A stretch of DNA of 22,973 bases, taken from the NCBI GenBank assembly GCA_021158595.1, contig JAGGUF010000003.1, positions 1 through 22,973 on the forward strand, read 5' to 3'. The notes under the pieces are model-generated. The model was not told the DNA's origin and searched no databases. It saw nothing but the letters and a program-made list of their open reading frames with translations. This DNA comes from a bacterium (GTDB lineage: Bacteria; Patescibacteriota; Minisyncoccia; Minisyncoccales; GCA-002788555). Positions 6,011-14,379 of the stretch are shown piece by piece; position 1 is the first letter of the stretch, and each line of letters opens with the position of its first letter. The position numbers and the translations under genes are program-made.

Positions 6011-6892
6011 ATGCATATTCCTGTCTTACAAAAAGAGGTTTTAGAATATCTGAGCCCAAAGCCAAATGAAAACTTTATTGATGCTACAATAGGTGAGGGA
6101 GGTCATACCTTAGGTATTTTGAGAAAAAATAAACCTAAGGGAAAGGTGCTGGGTATTGAAATAGATCCTCAGATGTATCAAAGACTAAAAACCCAAATGA
6201 AGAAATTTCTAAAAAGATTAATTTTGGTCAATGATTCTTATGTAAATTTAAAGGAAATAGTTAAAAGATATAGATTCAAGGCCAATGGGATCTTGTTTGA
6301 TCTGGGAATGTCAAGTTGGCATATAGAAGAAAGTGGAAGGGGATTTACTTTTCAAAAAGATGAGAGATTGGATATGCGCTATGATCCAAAAAACTATTTG
6401 ACAGCCGAGAAAATTGTTAATAGATACAAAAAAAGAGAGATTGAAAGGATCTTAAGAGAATACGGAGGAGAGAGATTTGCCAAAAGAATTGCTAAAAAGA
6501 TTTGTGAGAGAAGAAAGATAGAACCTATTAAAACCACCTTTCAATTAAAAGAGATTATCAAAAGAGCGTTTCCCCGAAAATATAAGTGGGGAAGAATTCA
6601 CTATGCCACACGAACCTTTCAGGCCTTAAGAATTGCAGTTAATAATGAATTAGAGAATCTGAGAAAAGCCTTGCCTCAGGCATTTGAGATTTTAGAGCCG
6701 AAGGGAAAATTGGTGGTAATTTCCTTTCATTCTGGAGAGGACAAAATTGTTAAAGAGTTTTTAAAAGAAAAAGCAAAAGAGGGAAATCTGCAGATTTTGA
6801 CCAAAAAACCAGTTCGACCTACCCCTCAAGAGATCAAAGTTAATCCTCGCTCTCGCTCCGCCCGACTGCGAGCAGGTATAAAGACCTTTTAA
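6011..6892 (+). CDS. rsmH: 16S rRNA (cytosine(1402)-N(4))-methyltransferase RsmH
   Basis: It adds the N4-methyl group of m4Cm1402 in the decoding centre of 16S rRNA. The 293-residue protein opens HIPVLQKEVLEYL and has SAM motif I DATIGEGGHT (residues 24-33). It also has GILFDLGMSSWHIE and the RsmH signature GFTFQKDERLDMRYD, then RIHYATRTFQALRIAVNNEL and VISFHSGEDKIVKEF. All family landmarks and the full length are present. It is the first gene of a plus-strand series with the CAP-domain gene (18-base gap) and uvrB. The usual division-cluster neighbours (mraZ, ftsL, ftsI) are absent. Confidence 0.96.
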   Translation: MHIPVLQKEVLEYLSPKPNENFIDATIGEGGHTLGILRKNKPKGKVLGIEIDPQMYQRLKTQMKKFLKRLILVNDSYVNLKEIVKRYRFKANGILFDLGMSSWHIEESGRGFTFQKDERLDMRYDPKNYLTAEKIVNRYKKREIERILREYGGERFAKRIAKKICERRKIEPIKTTFQLKEIIKRAFPRKYKWGRIHYATRTFQALRIAVNNELENLRKALPQAFEILEPKGKLVVISFHSGEDKIVKEFLKEKAKEGNLQILTKKPVRPTPQEIKVNPRSRSARLRAGIKTF

Positions 6893-6910
6893 GAGGTAAT
6901 AAGACTTTTT

Positions 6911-8038
6911 ATGAACCAAAAAGGTTTTTCAAAAATTGTTGGAATTTTCCTAATAATCCTTATTGTGGCAGTTGGTCTTTTGACTTTTAAAATTTATTAT
7001 TCTCCTCATTCTCAAAATGAAATTGCCAAGAATGAAGATTTGCTTCCCAAAGAAAAGTTACCTCTTCCTGAGAAATCAGATTTGCCGAAGATAGAAAATA
7101 TAAAAAGAAGTATTTCCATTCCAGAGCCATTGATCTTTCCCGAAATAATAGAAAGAGGAGCAAGATCTTTAGAAGAAGAAAAAATAATATATTTCACAAA
7201 TTTTTATCGAGAGGAAGAAGGATTGGAAAAATTAAAAGAAAATGAGATTTTAAATAAAGCGGCAAAGGAGAGATTAGAAGATATGTTTAGCAAGCAATAT
7301 TTTGAACATATATCTCCTGAAGGAATTGGAGCAGAAAAAGTGGTTAGCAATCTGGGTTATCAATATATAATGGTAGGAGAGAATCTGGCTTTGGGAAATT
7401 TCAAAACTGAGAAAGAATTGGTGGATGGCTGGATGGGAAGCCCTGGCCATAGAGAAAATATCTTAAATCCAAGGTTTAAAGAAATTGGAATCGCAGCAAG
7501 AAAGGATTGGTTTAAAGGAAAAAAGACCTTTATTGCAGTGCAAATCTTTGCTACTCCCTTATCCGAATGTCCCTTGCCAGATGAAAATCTACGCTTGGAA
7601 ATTGAAGGAAAGAAAAAGAGTTTTGATAGTCTTCAATCAAAGGCTGAAGATTTAAAGAATGAAATTGAAAATCTCCAAAAACAAACAGAGGTTTTGTATC
7701 AACAGGCTCAAGGTCTTATCAGTAAGGGAGAGGATCTGATTAATCAGGGAAATGATTTGGTAAAGGAGGGAAATCGTATTTTTGAGCAAGAAGGGGATGA
7801 AGAAGAGGCTCAAAAGTACTGGAGTCAAGGGCAAGATTTACAAAAACAGGGAGAGGAGAAGATAAATGCGGCCTTGTTTCTTCAGGAAAAGATTAATGAG
7901 AATAATAATCTTATTGAGACAAAAATTAACGAATACAATAATTTGGTTTCTCAAATAAACTCCCTTTCTCAAGAACTTGAGAAATTGATTTCTGTTTACA
8001 ATTCTCAGGTTTCAAGATTTAATCAATGTATTCAGTAA
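6911..8038 (+). CDS. Membrane-anchored CAP (SCP/PR1)-domain protein with C-terminal coiled coil
   Basis: The 375-residue protein begins with one membrane helix or uncleaved signal (residues 9-27). A low-complexity Pro/Glu/Lys stalk (35-80) leads to a CAP domain (about 90-216). Domain landmarks are YFEHISPEG (His133), GENLALG (Glu157), LVDGWMGSPGHRENIL (His180) and VQIFATPL. The His/Glu/Glu/His cleft of CAP proteins is largely present, though catalysis is not established in the family. Residues 232-365 form a long coiled coil with degenerate repeats (ISKGEDLINQGNDLVKEGNR). The domain should face outward at the cell surface. The partner or substrate is unknown; adhesion or host contact is speculation. 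Confidence 0.85.
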   Translation: MNQKGFSKIVGIFLIILIVAVGLLTFKIYYSPHSQNEIAKNEDLLPKEKLPLPEKSDLPKIENIKRSISIPEPLIFPEIIERGARSLEEEKIIYFTNFYREEEGLEKLKENEILNKAAKERLEDMFSKQYFEHISPEGIGAEKVVSNLGYQYIMVGENLALGNFKTEKELVDGWMGSPGHRENILNPRFKEIGIAARKDWFKGKKTFIAVQIFATPLSECPLPDENLRLEIEGKKKSFDSLQSKAEDLKNEIENLQKQTEVLYQQAQGLISKGEDLINQGNDLVKEGNRIFEQEGDEEEAQKYWSQGQDLQKQGEEKINAALFLQEKINENNNLIETKINEYNNLVSQINSLSQELEKLISVYNSQVSRFNQCIQ

Positions 8039-8052
8039 AAACTTTATAGATT

Positions 8053-9882
8053 ATGAGGTTAAAATTGGTCTCAAAATTTAAACCTTCAGGAGATCAGGGA
8101 AAGGCAATAAAGGGATTAGTACAGGCTTATTACAAAAAGGGGAAATTCCTCTCCCTTTTAGGAGTGACCGGTTCCGGAAAGACATTTACTATGGCCAATG
8201 TAGTTTCTAAAATAAACAAACCTGTTTTGGTAATTTCTCCTAATAAGGTTTTAGCGGCTCAACTCTATCGGGAATATAAAAGTTTTTTTCCAGAAAATAA
8301 GGTCTGTTATTTTGTTTCCTATTATGACTATTATCAGCCGGAGGCATATATTCCCTCTACTGATACCTATATTTCCAAAGAGGCAGTGATAAATGAGGAG
8401 ATTGAAAAGTTAAGACATGAGGCTACTTCTTCTTTAATTCAAAGAAGAGATGTGATTGTGGTTGCTTCTGTTTCCTGTATTTATAATTTAGGACTACCCT
8501 CCAATTATTTTGAAAGAGCAATTCATTTGGAAAAGGATAAACCTATTACCCGAGGAGATCTAATAAAGCATTTGGTAAGGATTCAATATAAGAGAACAAA
8601 TTTAGAACTTAAGAGAGGATTTTTTAGGGTAAGGGGAGAAGTGATTGAGATTTCTCCCGTCCATCAGGATATAATTTATAGAATTGATCTGGAAGATCAG
8701 AGGATAAATTCCATAGAGGTCTTTGATAATCTAAAAAGAAGAAAAATACAAGATTTAGATCAATTGGTAATTTTTCCCGCAAAGCATTTTGTAGTATTTG
8801 GGAATGAAATAGATGAAGCCATAAAGAATATAAAAGAGGAGTTGAAAGAAAGGGTAAGGTTTTTTAAAAAGAACAAAAAGTTTTTAGAGGCAGAAAGATT
8901 AGAGAGAAGAACAAAACAAGACTTGAGTATGATAAAAACATTAGGATATTGTCATGGAATAGAAAATTATTCAAGACATCTGACAGGGAAACTTCCCGGA
9001 GAGCCACCAGAGACATTATTATCTTATTTTCCAAAGGATGAGAATGGAAAACCAGATTTTTTAACCATCATTGATGAATCCCATATCGCTGTTCCCCAAC
9101 TTCAAGGAATGTATAAAGCAGACCGAAGAAGAAAGGAGGTATTAATAGAATATGGATGGAGACTACCTTCAGCCTTGGATAATAGACCATTAAAATTTGA
9201 AGAATTTTTGGAAAGGACAGATAAAATAATCTTCACCTCGGCCACATTAGGAAGTTTTGAGAAAGAAAATTCATATTTTATTGCAGAGCAGATAATAAGA
9301 CCTACATTTTTGGTGGATCCTGAAATTGAAATAAGACCAGTTTATGATAAAAAAAGGAAGATTTCTCAAATTGATGATTTAATGGAAGAGATTAAAAAAA
9401 GAATAAAAAGAAATGAAAGGGTTTTGGTGACTACGCTTACCAAAAGAACAGCCGAGGAGTTATCTGAGTTTTTCAATTCCAACGGAATAAAATCTTGTTT
9501 TATGCATGCTGAGACAAAGACACTGGAAAGGGCAAAGATTTTAACTGATTTTAGAAAGGGAAAATTTCATGTCTTGGTGGGGGTTAACTTGTTAAGAGAG
9601 GGGTTAGATTTGCCTGAGGTATCTTTGGTGGGAATTTTAGATGCTGATCGAGAAGGATTTTTAAGAAGTGAAACCTCTTTTATTCAGACTATGGGAAGAG
9701 CAGCCAGAAATGTAAGAGGAAAGGTGATTTTGTATGCTGATGAATTGACAGGATCATTAAAGAATGCCGTAAAAGAGGTAGAAAGAAGAAGAAAAATTCA
9801 ATTGGAATATAATAGAAAAAATAACATAAAACCAGAGACAATTAGAAAAGAGATTAAGGAGTTAATTGAAATAGAAGGATAG
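8053..9882 (+). CDS. uvrB: Excinuclease ABC subunit UvrB, without the C-terminal UVR domain
   Basis: UvrB is the damage-verifying helicase of nucleotide excision repair. It receives DNA from UvrA and recruits UvrC. Walker A GVTGSGKT is at residues 37-44, the damage-probing beta-hairpin region YYDYYQPEAYIPSTDTYI starts at about 90, and Walker B TIIDESH is at 338-344. Helicase motif VI is SFIQTMGRAARN at 542-553, and GREG-type VNLLREGLDLPEVSL is at 511-525. The usual SATP reads SATL (396-399). The protein ends at residue 609 just after NIKPETIRKEIKE. Standard UvrB proteins run about 60 residues further to a UVR coiled-coil that contacts UvrC, and this is missing. The gene follows the CAP gene by 14 bases. 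Confidence 0.96.
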   Translation: MRLKLVSKFKPSGDQGKAIKGLVQAYYKKGKFLSLLGVTGSGKTFTMANVVSKINKPVLVISPNKVLAAQLYREYKSFFPENKVCYFVSYYDYYQPEAYIPSTDTYISKEAVINEEIEKLRHEATSSLIQRRDVIVVASVSCIYNLGLPSNYFERAIHLEKDKPITRGDLIKHLVRIQYKRTNLELKRGFFRVRGEVIEISPVHQDIIYRIDLEDQRINSIEVFDNLKRRKIQDLDQLVIFPAKHFVVFGNEIDEAIKNIKEELKERVRFFKKNKKFLEAERLERRTKQDLSMIKTLGYCHGIENYSRHLTGKLPGEPPETLLSYFPKDENGKPDFLTIIDESHIAVPQLQGMYKADRRRKEVLIEYGWRLPSALDNRPLKFEEFLERTDKIIFTSATLGSFEKENSYFIAEQIIRPTFLVDPEIEIRPVYDKKRKISQIDDLMEEIKKRIKRNERVLVTTLTKRTAEELSEFFNSNGIKSCFMHAETKTLERAKILTDFRKGKFHVLVGVNLLREGLDLPEVSLVGILDADREGFLRSETSFIQTMGRAARNVRGKVILYADELTGSLKNAVKEVERRRKIQLEYNRKNNIKPETIRKEIKELIEIEG

Positions 9883-9885
9883 AGA

Positions 9886-9921
9886 AATTTAAGCGCAAAG
9901 CGCAAAGCGTAAAGCGTAAAA
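9886..9921. repeat. AAGCGCAAAGCGTAAAGCG heptamer repeat
   Basis: TTTAAGCGCAAAGCG is followed by tandem CAAAGCG/TAAAGCG heptamers. It is the same family as 1274-1318 and the inverted remnant at 171-196. It starts 3 bases after the uvrB stop. Confidence 0.65.
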
Positions 9922-9949
9922 GTAATTAAATCCTAAATTCAAAATCCGA

Positions 9950-10003
9950 CCACAGCCCCTTTCCAAGGGGCTGGGTCGCCCAGCCCTTTAATAAGGGCTG
10001 TGG
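9950..10003. repeat. Nested palindrome (CAGCCC family)
   Basis: Two hairpins, CAGCCCCTT-TCC-AAGGGGCTG and CAGCCCTT-TAAT-AAGGGCTG, are joined by GGTCGCC. The outer ends CCACAGCCC / GGGCTGTGG are also complementary, and a central GGGCTGGG-TCG-CCCAGCCC hairpin is an alternative. It resembles the GC-rich A elements in design but not in sequence. There is one copy in the window. Confidence 0.7.
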
Positions 10004-10004
10004 C

Positions 10005-10180
10005 GAAATCCGAAACAAAATTCTAAATTCCAATGTTCCAAATTCCAAACGTTTAGGATTTGTGATTTAGAATTTGGGATTTTGTTTAGAATTTAGGATT
10101 TAGTATTTAGAATTTGAATAAATTAGATTTGAGATTTAAGATTTGGATTTGAGTTTTGACATTTGACATTTGAGATTTAT
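10005..10180. repeat. Degenerate AT-rich repeat tract (AATTTAGGATTT / TTTGAGATTT)
   Basis: Irregular 8-12-base variants of TTTAGAATTT, TTTAGGATTT and TTTGAGATTT repeat up to the uvrA start. Near the end TTGACATTTGACATTTGAG supplies two TTGACA sites. One (10156-10161) lies 16 bases before TATGTA and could act as the uvrA promoter. Together with the two elements above it fills the 314-base gap between uvrB and uvrA. Confidence 0.55.
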
Positions 10181-10196
10181 GTAATTTTCATTTTCT

Positions 10197-12716
10197 ATGA
10201 AGGAAGTAATTTCAATTAAAAACGCATCTTGCCATAATTTAAAGAATATCTCTTTGGATATTCCGAAGAAGAAGATTGTAGTTATCACCGGTGTTTCTGG
10301 AAGTGGAAAGTCTTCCTTGGCTTTTGATACCATTTTTGCAGAAGGCCAAAGAAGATATATTGAGTCTCTCTCTCCTTATGCCAGGCAGTTTTTGGGCGAG
10401 ATGAAAAAGCCTGAGGTAGAGGAAATAGAGGGATTATCTCCAGCCATTGCCATAAACCAAAAAGGACTTTCTTATAATCCTCGTTCTACCGTAGCCACAT
10501 TGACTGAAATTTATGACTATTTAAGAGTTTTATTTGCCCGAATAGGAAAACCATTTTGTCCCATCTGTAAGAGAGAAATAAGAAAGTTATCTAAGGATGA
10601 AATTGTGAATATAATTTTAGAAAAGATTAAAAAATTAAAAAGTGAAAAGATTATTCTCTTATCTCCGGTGGTATTAGGAAGAAAAGGAGAGTATTATCAA
10701 CTCTTATACGATTACTTAAATAAGGGATTTGAGCAGGCGAGAATAGACAGAGAATTTGTTTCTTTGCATAACAGAATTGAACTTCCCCGATATAAAACAC
10801 ATACCATTGAAATTTTAATTGATAAAATAAAAGACTTCAAAGAGAAATCAAGAATTTTTGAGGCTGTAGAATTAGCCTTACAATTGTCCAAGGGTTTGGT
10901 AAATATCTTGTATTACCAAAATAAAAAATTAGTTGAGGAAACTCTGTTGTCTTCTTCTCGAACCTGTCCCTATGATGGGTTTTCCTTTCCTGAAATTGAG
11001 CCAAGATTGTTTTCCTTTAATTCTCCTTATGGCGCTTGTTCTTATTGTAAGGGATTAGGAAGAGAATATCTTGGTTCAGAGGAAATTTGTCCAGTCTGCC
11101 AAGGTAAAAGACTAAAAAAGGAAGCCCTTTCAGTAAGGATTTTAGATAAAAATATCTATGAGGTTACTACATTGACAGTTAAGAGAGGTTTGAGTTTTTT
11201 TGAAAGTCTTCTAAATAGTCTTACTCCTTATCAGGAGAAGATTGCTTCTAATCTCATTTTAGAAATTATTTCTCGGTTGGAGTTTTTGGACAAGGTGGGT
11301 TTAAATTATTTGACCTTAAATAGAGAGGCAAATACCTTATCTGGAGGAGAGGCTCAAAGAATAAGGTTGGCTTCTCAAATTGGATCAAGACTTTCAGGGG
11401 TAATTTATGTTTTAGATGAACCTACCATTGGCTTACATGAAAGAGATACCTACAGATTGATAGAAATTCTAAAGAATTTAAAAAACCTAAAGAATACAAT
11501 AATTGTAGTAGAGCATGACAAGAGCACCATAAAAAATAGTGACTTTTTAATAGATTTAGGTCCCTTAGCCGGAGAAAAGGGAGGAGAGGTTGTGGCTTAT
11601 GGAGAAACGGCAAGACTATTGGATTCCCCTTCTTCGGTAAAGAAATTTCCTCGCTCTCTGACACTAAAATACCTCAAAGGGAAAGAAAAAATCGAAATTC
11701 CAAAAAGAAGGACAAACATAACGGAAAAACTCCGCTTGATAAAATGCAATTTGTATAATTTAAAGAATATAAATGTAGAGATTCCTTTAAGAAAATTGGT
11801 TTGTATTACGGGAGTATCAGGAAGCGGAAAATCCACCCTATTTAAAATAATTTCTAAGAATCTTCCCAGGGTTTTATATCGAATAAATTTACCATTGGAA
11901 AATGTTTCTCAAATAAAGGGAGCAGAGTATCTGGAAAAGGTTTTGGAAATAACCCAATCTCCTATTGGTAGAACTCCCCGTTCAAATCCTGCTACCTACA
12001 CAGGAGTATTTACTCCTATAAGAGACTTATTTGCTTCTTTAGAATCTTCTCGAGAGAGAGGATATTCTCCTTCTCGTTTTTCTTTTAATGTGAAAGGAGG
12101 AAGATGTGAGGCTTGTGAGGGGGCTGGGTATAAATTAATAGAAATGCATTTTTTACCTCCAGTATTAGTGGAGTGTGAGGTTTGTCATGGAAAAAGATTT
12201 AACAGCGAAACCTTGCAGGTAAAATATAAAGGAAAAAATATTGCCGATGTTTTAGAAATGAGTGTAGATCAGTCTTATCAATTTTTTAAGGATATACCAA
12301 GTATCTCCGAGAAATTAAAGGTTTTAAAGGATGTGGGGTTAGGATATATAAAGTTAGGACAAAGTGCTACCACATTGTCAGGAGGCGAGGCTCAGAGAAT
12401 AAAGTTGGCTCGAGAATTAAATAAGCCATCTTTTTTAAGAACCCTGTATTTATTAGATGAGCCTACAGTAGGATTGCATTACGAAGATGTGAAAAATCTT
12501 TTAAAGGTTTTACAGAAACTGGTGGATAAGGGAAATTCTGTTCTTATAATTGAGCACAATTTAGAGGTAATTAAGTGCTGTGATTTTATCATTGATTTGG
12601 GGCCTGAAGGAGGAGAAGAAGGCGGGAGGATAGTGGCATCTGGTACTCCGGAAGAAGTAGCAAAAAACAAAAACTCTTGGACAGGGAGGTTTTTGAAAAA
12701 GGTGTTGAATGAGTAA
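10197..12716 (+). CDS. uvrA: Excinuclease ABC subunit UvrA, lacking the insertion domain
   Basis: UvrA is the damage-sensing ATPase of nucleotide excision repair and loads UvrB. It has two ABC cassettes: Walker A GVSGSGKSS (32-40) and GVSGSGKST (539-547), with signatures LSGGEAQRI at 381 and 727. The UvrB-binding region (about 122-235) is present. The second zinc module, C637/C640/C660/C663, is intact. The first reads C257-x-x-D260 and C281-x-x-C284, so one cysteine is replaced by Asp. From C284 to the C298-x-x-C301 motif there are only 13 residues, where E. coli has roughly 95. The insertion domain is therefore deleted. That explains 839 residues instead of about 940. There is no SD at the ATG. 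Confidence 0.96.
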   Translation: MKEVISIKNASCHNLKNISLDIPKKKIVVITGVSGSGKSSLAFDTIFAEGQRRYIESLSPYARQFLGEMKKPEVEEIEGLSPAIAINQKGLSYNPRSTVATLTEIYDYLRVLFARIGKPFCPICKREIRKLSKDEIVNIILEKIKKLKSEKIILLSPVVLGRKGEYYQLLYDYLNKGFEQARIDREFVSLHNRIELPRYKTHTIEILIDKIKDFKEKSRIFEAVELALQLSKGLVNILYYQNKKLVEETLLSSSRTCPYDGFSFPEIEPRLFSFNSPYGACSYCKGLGREYLGSEEICPVCQGKRLKKEALSVRILDKNIYEVTTLTVKRGLSFFESLLNSLTPYQEKIASNLILEIISRLEFLDKVGLNYLTLNREANTLSGGEAQRIRLASQIGSRLSGVIYVLDEPTIGLHERDTYRLIEILKNLKNLKNTIIVVEHDKSTIKNSDFLIDLGPLAGEKGGEVVAYGETARLLDSPSSVKKFPRSLTLKYLKGKEKIEIPKRRTNITEKLRLIKCNLYNLKNINVEIPLRKLVCITGVSGSGKSTLFKIISKNLPRVLYRINLPLENVSQIKGAEYLEKVLEITQSPIGRTPRSNPATYTGVFTPIRDLFASLESSRERGYSPSRFSFNVKGGRCEACEGAGYKLIEMHFLPPVLVECEVCHGKRFNSETLQVKYKGKNIADVLEMSVDQSYQFFKDIPSISEKLKVLKDVGLGYIKLGQSATTLSGGEAQRIKLARELNKPSFLRTLYLLDEPTVGLHYEDVKNLLKVLQKLVDKGNSVLIIEHNLEVIKCCDFIIDLGPEGGEEGGRIVASGTPEEVAKNKNSWTGRFLKKVLNE

Positions 12717-12767
12717 AGTTTCATACTAATTATTTAACTGTAATTGTTTAGCAAGGATTTGATATTT

Positions 12768-12830
12768 CCCCTCCCTCACCTATATCCTCCCCCTCCCAGA
12801 GGGAGGGGGAGGATTAAGGTGGGGGAGGGA
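12768..12830. repeat. GC-rich palindromic element, cluster A3 (single complete unit)
   Basis: This is the cleanest full unit: CCCTCCCTCACCTATATCC, then CTCCCCCTCCC-AGA-GGGAGGGGGAG, then GATTAAGGTGGGGGAGGG. Inner and outer arms make one imperfect palindrome of about 60 bases. It lies 50 bases after the uvrA stop. A short GAAGCG-type remnant follows on the minus strand (12832-12850). Confidence 0.85.
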
Positions 12831-12928
12831 TACGCTTCACTTTCCGCATCTAAAGAGGATTAAGCGAGAAGGTTTGTTATCAAAGGAGTTGGATAGCACA
12901 ATTTAACTATAAAACAAATCAATAATTT

Positions 12929-14110
12929 ATGGAACTTAAGATCAAAAATATTTCTTCAGAGTGGAAGAAGATTCCTAAATCTCCAGGAGTTTATTTTTTT
13001 AAAAAAGGAGATCAAATCTTATATGTAGGAAAGGCAAGTTCTTTAAGAGACAGGATAAGAAGTTATTTTTCTTCAGATTCTTTTAAAATAAATCGACTAA
13101 TTTCAGAAAGTGATAAGGTCTCTTTTATTAAGACAGATTCAGTATTGGAGGCATTGTTTAAAGAAGCAACCCTAATAAAGAAATACCAACCCATTTTTAA
13201 TGTAAGAGAAAAAGACGATCGTTCCTTTGTTTATCTGGTTATTCCTAAATTCAAAATAAGAGACTTCCCTTATCCTATTGTTATCAGAAAAAGAGAACTA
13301 TTAAAATATCCTTCTTCTGATTTTTACATTTTTGGTCCCTTTAAAAGTTGGTCTATTTTAAAAAAAGCCCTTTATCTACTGCGAAAGATTTTTCCTTACT
13401 GTGAAAAACCAAACTCAAAAAGGCCATGCTTTTATTATCAGATTGGCTTATGTGCCGGTGCTTGTATTGGAAAAATCTCCAAAGAAGAATATCAAAAGAT
13501 AATAAAGAATTTGATTTTGTTTTTGGAAGGGAAAAAGAAAAAACTTCTGAAAAACCTAAAGAAGGATTTTCCTGAAAAAATTGAAATTTTAAAAAATATC
13601 CAAGATAGTATTTTGATCTCAAAGGAGGAAATAGGGGAGGATTTTCCTATTAGGAATTTGAGAATAGAGGGATATGATATTTCTCATTTTTCTGGAAAGG
13701 GAAGTTATGGTTCAATGGTTGTTTTTGAGAATAACTTACCCAATAAGGAAGAATACAGAATTTTCAAGATTAAAAAAGCCAAACAAAAAGATGATCTCTC
13801 TTGTTTAAGAGAGGTTATTGAAAGAAGATTAAAACATACTGAATGGTCCTGGCCTGATTTGATATTAGTAGATGGAGGAATAAATCAGGTAAATGCTGTT
13901 TATGAGGTAGTGAAGGATAAAAAAATTCCAGTGGTGGGAATAGCAAAGGGTAAGTCTCGCAAAAACAACAGGTTAATTTTTAAAGGGGTAAGAAGAAATC
14001 TAAGAAATATAATTTCTATGTCAAAGCCTGTACTTATAAGGGTAAGGGATGAGGCTCATAGATTTGCAATCAAGTTTTCTCGTAAATATAACACCTCTAA
14101 AATCAAATGA
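12929..14110 (+). CDS. uvrC: Excinuclease ABC subunit UvrC, minimal form without the HhH domain
   Basis: UvrC makes both incisions in nucleotide excision repair. The N-terminal GIY-YIG nuclease (3' cut) shows GVYFF (20-24), LYVGKA (31-36) and EALFKEATLIKK with Glu79. Four cysteines (C158, C167, C175, C179) match the UvrC cluster reported to bind Fe-S. The UVR motif expected at about 195-230 is only a Lys-rich helix without the usual FExAAxxRDxI pattern. The RNase H-like nuclease (5' cut) keeps Asp250 (IEGYD), REVIERR and Asp315 (LILVDGG). The protein stops at residue 393 right after DEAHRFAIKFSR. The C-terminal double HhH DNA-binding domain of the usual ~600-residue UvrC is absent. It ends in TGA. 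Confidence 0.95.
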   Translation: MELKIKNISSEWKKIPKSPGVYFFKKGDQILYVGKASSLRDRIRSYFSSDSFKINRLISESDKVSFIKTDSVLEALFKEATLIKKYQPIFNVREKDDRSFVYLVIPKFKIRDFPYPIVIRKRELLKYPSSDFYIFGPFKSWSILKKALYLLRKIFPYCEKPNSKRPCFYYQIGLCAGACIGKISKEEYQKIIKNLILFLEGKKKKLLKNLKKDFPEKIEILKNIQDSILISKEEIGEDFPIRNLRIEGYDISHFSGKGSYGSMVVFENNLPNKEEYRIFKIKKAKQKDDLSCLREVIERRLKHTEWSWPDLILVDGGINQVNAVYEVVKDKKIPVVGIAKGKSRKNNRLIFKGVRRNLRNIISMSKPVLIRVRDEAHRFAIKFSRKYNTSKIK

Positions 14111-14202
14111 GATTTTCTTTATTTGACCTTATTTTTTAAAAATGTTATAGTGGTTAAATAAAGTGTATTATCCAATCAATTCGGTAACCAAATAAAAAAT
14201 AG

Positions 14203-14312
14203 ACCCTCCCCCCACCTTTTTCCTTCCCTCCCAAAGGGAGGGGAGGATAAGTAGGGACTCCTCTCCAAATCCTCCTCCCTCTGGGAGGGGGAGGATATAG
14301 GTGGGGGAGGGA
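14203..14312. repeat. GC-rich palindromic element, cluster A4 (two palindromes)
   Basis: CCTTCCCTCCC-AAA-GGGAGGGGAGG and CCTCCTCCCTCTGGGAGGGGGAGG with CCCCCACCT / AGGTGGGGG outer arms. The right flank 14313-14352 is an inverted near-copy (38 of 40 bases) of 16442-16481, the left flank of cluster A5. Confidence 0.85.
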
Positions 14313-14352
14313 GATAATAACAATCAAACCATTACCCAATTGGTTAGCAATT
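14313..14352 (-). repeat. 40-base element end, inverted copy of 16442-16481
   Basis: The reverse complement begins AATTGCTAACCAATTGGGTA. It matches 16442-16481 at 38 of 40 bases and in both places directly abuts a GC-rich palindrome. This shows the repeat unit extends beyond the G/C core. Confidence 0.8.
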
Positions 14353-14379
14353 GCAAATAAAGCTTAGTAATGGTTAAAA

